This document shows, one piece after another, positions 60,994-64,000 of a stretch of 64,000 nt of DNA. This DNA comes from Lentibacter sp. XHP0401. Lineage in GTDB: Bacteria > Pseudomonadota > Alphaproteobacteria > Rhodobacterales > Rhodobacteraceae. Under the pieces are notes generated by a model. The model searched no databases. It was not told where the DNA came from and saw only the letters and a program-made list of their open reading frames with translations. Location: the NCBI RefSeq assembly GCF_025751535.1, contig NZ_JAOWLC010000003.1:124001-188000 (forward strand), in the 5' to 3' direction. Numbering within the stretch: position 1 is the stretch's first letter; every line of letters starts with the position of its first letter. The position numbers and the translations under genes were made by a program.

Positions 60994-62861
60994 GCTGACT
61001 TCTCCCTGCTCGCTTGCCTGATTTTTGCGAGCAGAAGGGCGATAGCCGCAGGTGTCATTCCATCAATGCGTGCAGCCTGTGCAAGGTTTTGCGGGCGCGT
61101 GGCCATGAGTTTTGTTTTAAGTTCGTTTGAGAGTCCATCTAACCGCTCATAACTAAAACTCAATGGAATCTCCTGATCTTCATCTCGCTTCATCGCATCA
61201 ACATCCCGCTTCTGGCGCTCTATGTATGTTGCGTATAGTGCGTCTTTCTTGAGCTGCGCTTGCGTAACAGGACCTATTTGCGAAAAGATATCATCAATCT
61301 CAATAAGCGTTTGAAAGTCTACATTCGGAAATGACAGAATTTGATAGGCCGTTCTGCGTGTTCCATCTTGCTTTATAGTAAGGCCAGCGTTCGCAAGTTG
61401 CCCGGTCGTGAAGGTCTTGCTCTCCAGAAGCTCCTTACCCGCTTCAAGTTTTTCAATTCTATTTGAAAACAACGCCTTCCGTGCCTCGGATACGCAGCCA
61501 AGGCTAATGCCAAGGGGTGTCAACCGCTGATCGGCGTTATCAGCGCGAAGAGAAAGGCGGAATTCGGCGCGCGAGGTAAACATACGATAAGGTTCTGACA
61601 CGCCGCGCGTCACGAGATCATCAATCATCACCCCGATATAGCTTTCGGAGCGGCTAAAATGAACAGGATCAAGGCGGAGTACCGAGGCGGCTGCATTCAG
61701 ACCGGCAACCAACCCTTGTGCGGCAGCTTCTTCATAGCCGGTTGTGCCGTTAATTTGTCCGGCCAGAAATAAACCATCTACAGATTTGACACGCAGCTCA
61801 AGCGTAAGAGCCCGAGGATCAATATAGTCATACTCGATCGCATAACCCGGCTGCAAAATTTTCGCGCTTTCCAGCCCGACGATTGAATGAACATAATCAT
61901 GCTGCACCTCTTCCGGAAGAGAGGTGGAAATGCCGTTCGGGTAAACTGTATGATCGTTAAGGCCTTCTGGCTCAAGGAAAATAAGATGCGAGCTCTTTTC
62001 AGCAAAGCGCACAACCTTGTCTTCAATCGAGGGGCAGTATCTTGGCCCGACTCCCTCAATATGACCCCCATACATGGCAGATCGTTCGAGGTTCTTTGAA
62101 ATGATCTCATGCGTTTTTTCGTTGGTATGAGTCATTCCACAAGAAATCTGGCGCGCCTCGGGAGCGCTTGACATAAACGAGAACATAGATGGCTCGTCAT
62201 CGCCAGGCTGCATCTCTAAGATGCCCCAGTTGATTGTGCGCCCGTCAAGACGTGGGGGTGTGCCTGTTTTCAGACGGCCTTTTGGCAGATCAAAGCCGTC
62301 CATACGTTCCGCAAGCTTTATAGATGGCTTGTCGCCCATACGGCCGCCTGCGTAAGAAACATCTCCAATATGGATAAGACCTCTCAGGAATGTTCCTGTT
62401 GTAAGAATAACCTCTTTAGCGCTTATCTGTGCTCCGTCAGCCAGAACAACACCGGAAACACGACCAGATTCAATAAGAAAATCAACTGTTTCACCCTCTA
62501 TCACGGTTAGATTGGGGCGTGAGAGTGTTTCGGCAAGCATAGCTTGTTGATAAAGCTGACGGTCTTGTTGTGCGCGTGGGCCTTGCACGGCCGGGCCTTT
62601 GCGGCGGTTGAGAAGGCGAAACTGAATACCGCCTTTGTCTGACATGCGGCCCATAACGCCATCAAGTGCATCAATCTCGCGAACGAGGTGTCCTTTTCCG
62701 AGGCCACCCATCGCCGGGTTGCAGGACATGACGCCAATGTCGCGCTTACGAAGGGTGACCAACGCGGTTTTAACGCCCATACGCGCGGCAGCGTGAGCGG
62801 CTTCTGTGCCTGCGTGGCCTCCGCCAACAACAATGACGTCAAAATGTTTCACGTGAAACAC
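60990..62861 (-). CDS. mnmG: tRNA uridine 5-carboxymethylaminomethyl modification enzyme MnmG (GidA)
   Basis: MnmG with MnmE modifies the wobble uridine of certain tRNAs. The 623-residue protein has the FAD motif [19 protein letters not shown], the GidA signatures [36 protein letters not shown] and [21 protein letters not shown], and is complete. The start is GTG inside the parS site at 62845-62860; no other start precedes the conserved [14 protein letters not shown]. It is followed with overlap by rsmG, and mnmE lies 2 bases upstream. Confidence 0.96.
   Translation of the reverse strand: MFHVKHFDVIVVGGGHAGTEAAHAAARMGVKTALVTLRKRDIGVMSCNPAMGGLGKGHLVREIDALDGVMGRMSDKGGIQFRLLNRRKGPAVQGPRAQQDRQLYQQAMLAETLSRPNLTVIEGETVDFLIESGRVSGVVLADGAQISAKEVILTTGTFLRGLIHIGDVSYAGGRMGDKPSIKLAERMDGFDLPKGRLKTGTPPRLDGRTINWGILEMQPGDDEPSMFSFMSSAPEARQISCGMTHTNEKTHEIISKNLERSAMYGGHIEGVGPRYCPSIEDKVVRFAEKSSHLIFLEPEGLNDHTVYPNGISTSLPEEVQHDYVHSIVGLESAKILQPGYAIEYDYIDPRALTLELRVKSVDGLFLAGQINGTTGYEEAAAQGLVAGLNAAASVLRLDPVHFSRSESYIGVMIDDLVTRGVSEPYRMFTSRAEFRLSLRADNADQRLTPLGISLGCVSEARKALFSNRIEKLEAGKELLESKTFTTGQLANAGLTIKQDGTRRTAYQILSFPNVDFQTLIEIDDIFSQIGPVTQAQLKKDALYATYIERQKRDVDAMKRDEDQEIPLSFSYERLDGLSNELKTKLMATRPQNLAQAARIDGMTPAAIALLLAKIRQASREKSA
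62845..62860. promoter_or_regulatory. parS site 2 (ParB binding), at the mnmG start
   Basis: TGTTTCACGTGAAACA, identical to site 1. It overlaps the mnmG GTG start codon and codes for its first residues (FHVKH). Confidence 0.93.
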
Positions 62862-62863
62862 TC

Positions 62864-64000
62864 CTACTTACCCAGACAAAAGCTGGAAAAAACCTCGTCA
62901 AGCACATGCTCGACATCAACGCGCCCGATGAGTGAGTTTAACGCGTCATGGGCAATGCGCAGCTCCTCTGCTGCAATATCAGTGGATTCGGCATCCGAAG
63001 CAATGAGCGACGCTGCACTTTCAAGTGATATTAAACAACGTTGCATTGCCTCTTTATGACGTGCGCGGGTGGCAAGGCCCGCTTTTGCTATCTTTGACGC
63101 AAGCGTGTTTGAAATCCGTGAGACCAATTCGGACAGGCCTGCGCCGGTTTTGCCCGACACTGCCCCTTTGGTATCAGCTAATAAATCAGCTTTCGCTGTG
63201 ACGATAATATCATTGAGAAGTGGAGAAAACTCTGGTGCTACCCCAGCTTCAACGAGAAACACACGTAAGTCCGCGGCTTTTGCACGCTCCAAAGCACGAG
63301 CAACTCCGATCTTTTCAACTCTGTCATCTGTTTCGCGTAGACCGGCCGTATCGAGCAAGGTAACCGGGAGGCCAGCAAGCTCCATTCGAACTTCTATAAC
63401 ATCACGGGTTGTGCCAGCAACTTCTGAAGTGATCGCAGCATCACGGCCAGCGAGAGCGTTTAGAAGCGTGGACTTACCCACGTTGGGAGAGCCAACGATA
63501 GCGACTTCATAACCAGTTCGGATACGCTCGGCTGCGCCGAAACCATCGACCTGCGCTTGCATTGCGGTCTGAACTTCAGAGATGAGTGATAGGACTTCAG
63601 GTGCGACATCGACTGGCACATCCTCATCGGCAAAATCGATTGTGACCGTGAGCAGCGCGCTGGCGCGGATAAGACGTTCGCGCCACTGCGAGGCCAGATC
63701 CCCGAGACCACCGGAGAAGAGCCGCAAGGCTTGCTGGCGTTGGGCTTCTGTCTCTGATTCGATGAGGTCTGCGAGGCCTTCAACCTGAGCAAGATCGAGC
63801 CGCCCGTTGGCCAAAGCCCGGCGGGTAAACTCACCAGGCTCGGCAAGGCGGAGACCATCCATGCAGCTCAGTTCAGCCAAAACAGCATTTACCACAGCTA
63901 TGGAACCGTGGGTCTGCAACTCGACAGTTTCTTCACCCGTAAAGCTGGCTTTCTCGGCAAAGCAAATCACCAGCGCTTCATCGAGTTTCTCACCAGCCGA
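62864..64000 (-). CDS. mnmE: tRNA modification GTPase MnmE, C-terminal part (5' end outside window)
   Basis: The frame is open through the right edge of the window, so the gene continues beyond it; 378 residues are visible. MnmE is the GTPase partner of MnmG. Visible features: the end of the N-terminal tetrahydrofolate-binding domain with [18 protein letters not shown], the G domain [51 protein letters not shown], and the C-terminal FCLGK, matching the C-x-G-K tail of the family. It is separated from mnmG by 2 bases. Confidence 0.96.
   Translation of the reverse strand, partial: SAGEKLDEALVICFAEKASFTGEETVELQTHGSIAVVNAVLAELSCMDGLRLAEPGEFTRRALANGRLDLAQVEGLADLIESETEAQRQQALRLFSGGLGDLASQWRERLIRASALLTVTIDFADEDVPVDVAPEVLSLISEVQTAMQAQVDGFGAAERIRTGYEVAIVGSPNVGKSTLLNALAGRDAAITSEVAGTTRDVIEVRMELAGLPVTLLDTAGLRETDDRVEKIGVARALERAKAADLRVFLVEAGVAPEFSPLLNDIIVTAKADLLADTKGAVSGKTGAGLSELVSRISNTLASKIAKAGLATRARHKEAMQRCLISLESAASLIASDAESTDIAAEELRIAHDALNSLIGRVDVEHVLDEVFSSFCLGK

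Noticed and set aside
1-64000. CRISPR arrays, insertion sequences and rRNA genes
   Set aside because: None was found on reading both strands: no regularly spaced direct repeats of 20-40 bases, no transposase, no rRNA sequence. The only clear repeats are the GTGCAC arrays, the parS pair and the ends of the tRNA-integrated element.

Overview
The window is chromosomal DNA of an alphaproteobacterium, most likely a marine member of the Rhodobacteraceae (Roseobacter group). This is judged from gene content and order: rimP-nusA-ylxR-infB; argJ-mutT beside secA and a parvulin; RNase D-lptC-lptA-lptB-hpf-ptsN; hrcA-grpE opposite rph-rdgB-hemW; and mnmE-mnmG-rsmG-parA-parB with parS sites. No rRNA operon, CRISPR array or insertion sequence was seen. 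The only tRNA gene found is a tRNA-Leu(CAG). No species name can be given from sequence alone.

Layout. 1-5.1 kb: end of rimP, nusA, a YlxR/L7Ae-type RNA-binding protein and infB, closed by a strong terminator that also seems to serve a 43-aa ORF on the other strand. 5.3-13.2 kb: mutT, argJ and a periplasmic parvulin on the minus strand, divergent from secA, followed by two exported proteins (one unknown, one a phosphate-binding-like/OmpA fusion). 13.2-18.8 kb: radC, dnaJ and dnaK on minus, with a good RpoH-type promoter in front of dnaK, then alkB and an exported SH3 protein. 18.8-29.3 kb: a surface-polysaccharide block (ABC permease, cysQ, galU, galE, four glycosyltransferases, a sulfotransferase-like protein). 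29.3-33.1 kb: ptsN, hpf and the Lpt lipopolysaccharide-transport genes plus RNase D. 33.2-34.9 kb: a thiamine-diphosphate enzyme.

34.9-40.0 kb is the accessory part: a compact integrated element of about 5.1 kb in the 3' end of tRNA-Leu(CAG). A 16-bp direct repeat of the tRNA end bounds it, and a pair of GGTGGAC sites 12 bp apart lies inside each end. It encodes a tyrosine integrase, an AlpA-like regulator, small overlapping genes including winged-helix-like proteins, a lipoprotein, and two proteins of types that I remember as recurrent neighbours in alphaproteobacterial islands. No capsid, tail, large terminase, primase or conjugation gene is visible, so it looks like a satellite-type or minimal integrative element. 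This is the best candidate in the window for something undescribed.

40.2-48.4 kb: a quinone-oxidoreductase-like NDUFA9 homologue, uppP, and the glutamate synthase genes gltD-gltB. A triple GTGCAC repeat with exact 11-bp phasing sits between gltD and gltB, and a near-identical copy lies upstream of radC at 14.1 kb. 48.6-54.1 kb: a Hint-domain protein, mtgA, a glutathione transferase, queG and a hydantoinase-A type protein. 54.1-58.7 kb: grpE-hrcA (minus) opposite rph-rdgB-hemW-DUF454. 58.7-64 kb: parB, parA, rsmG, mnmG and the 3' part of mnmE, with two perfect 16-bp parS sites embedded in coding sequence, which implies proximity to the replication origin.
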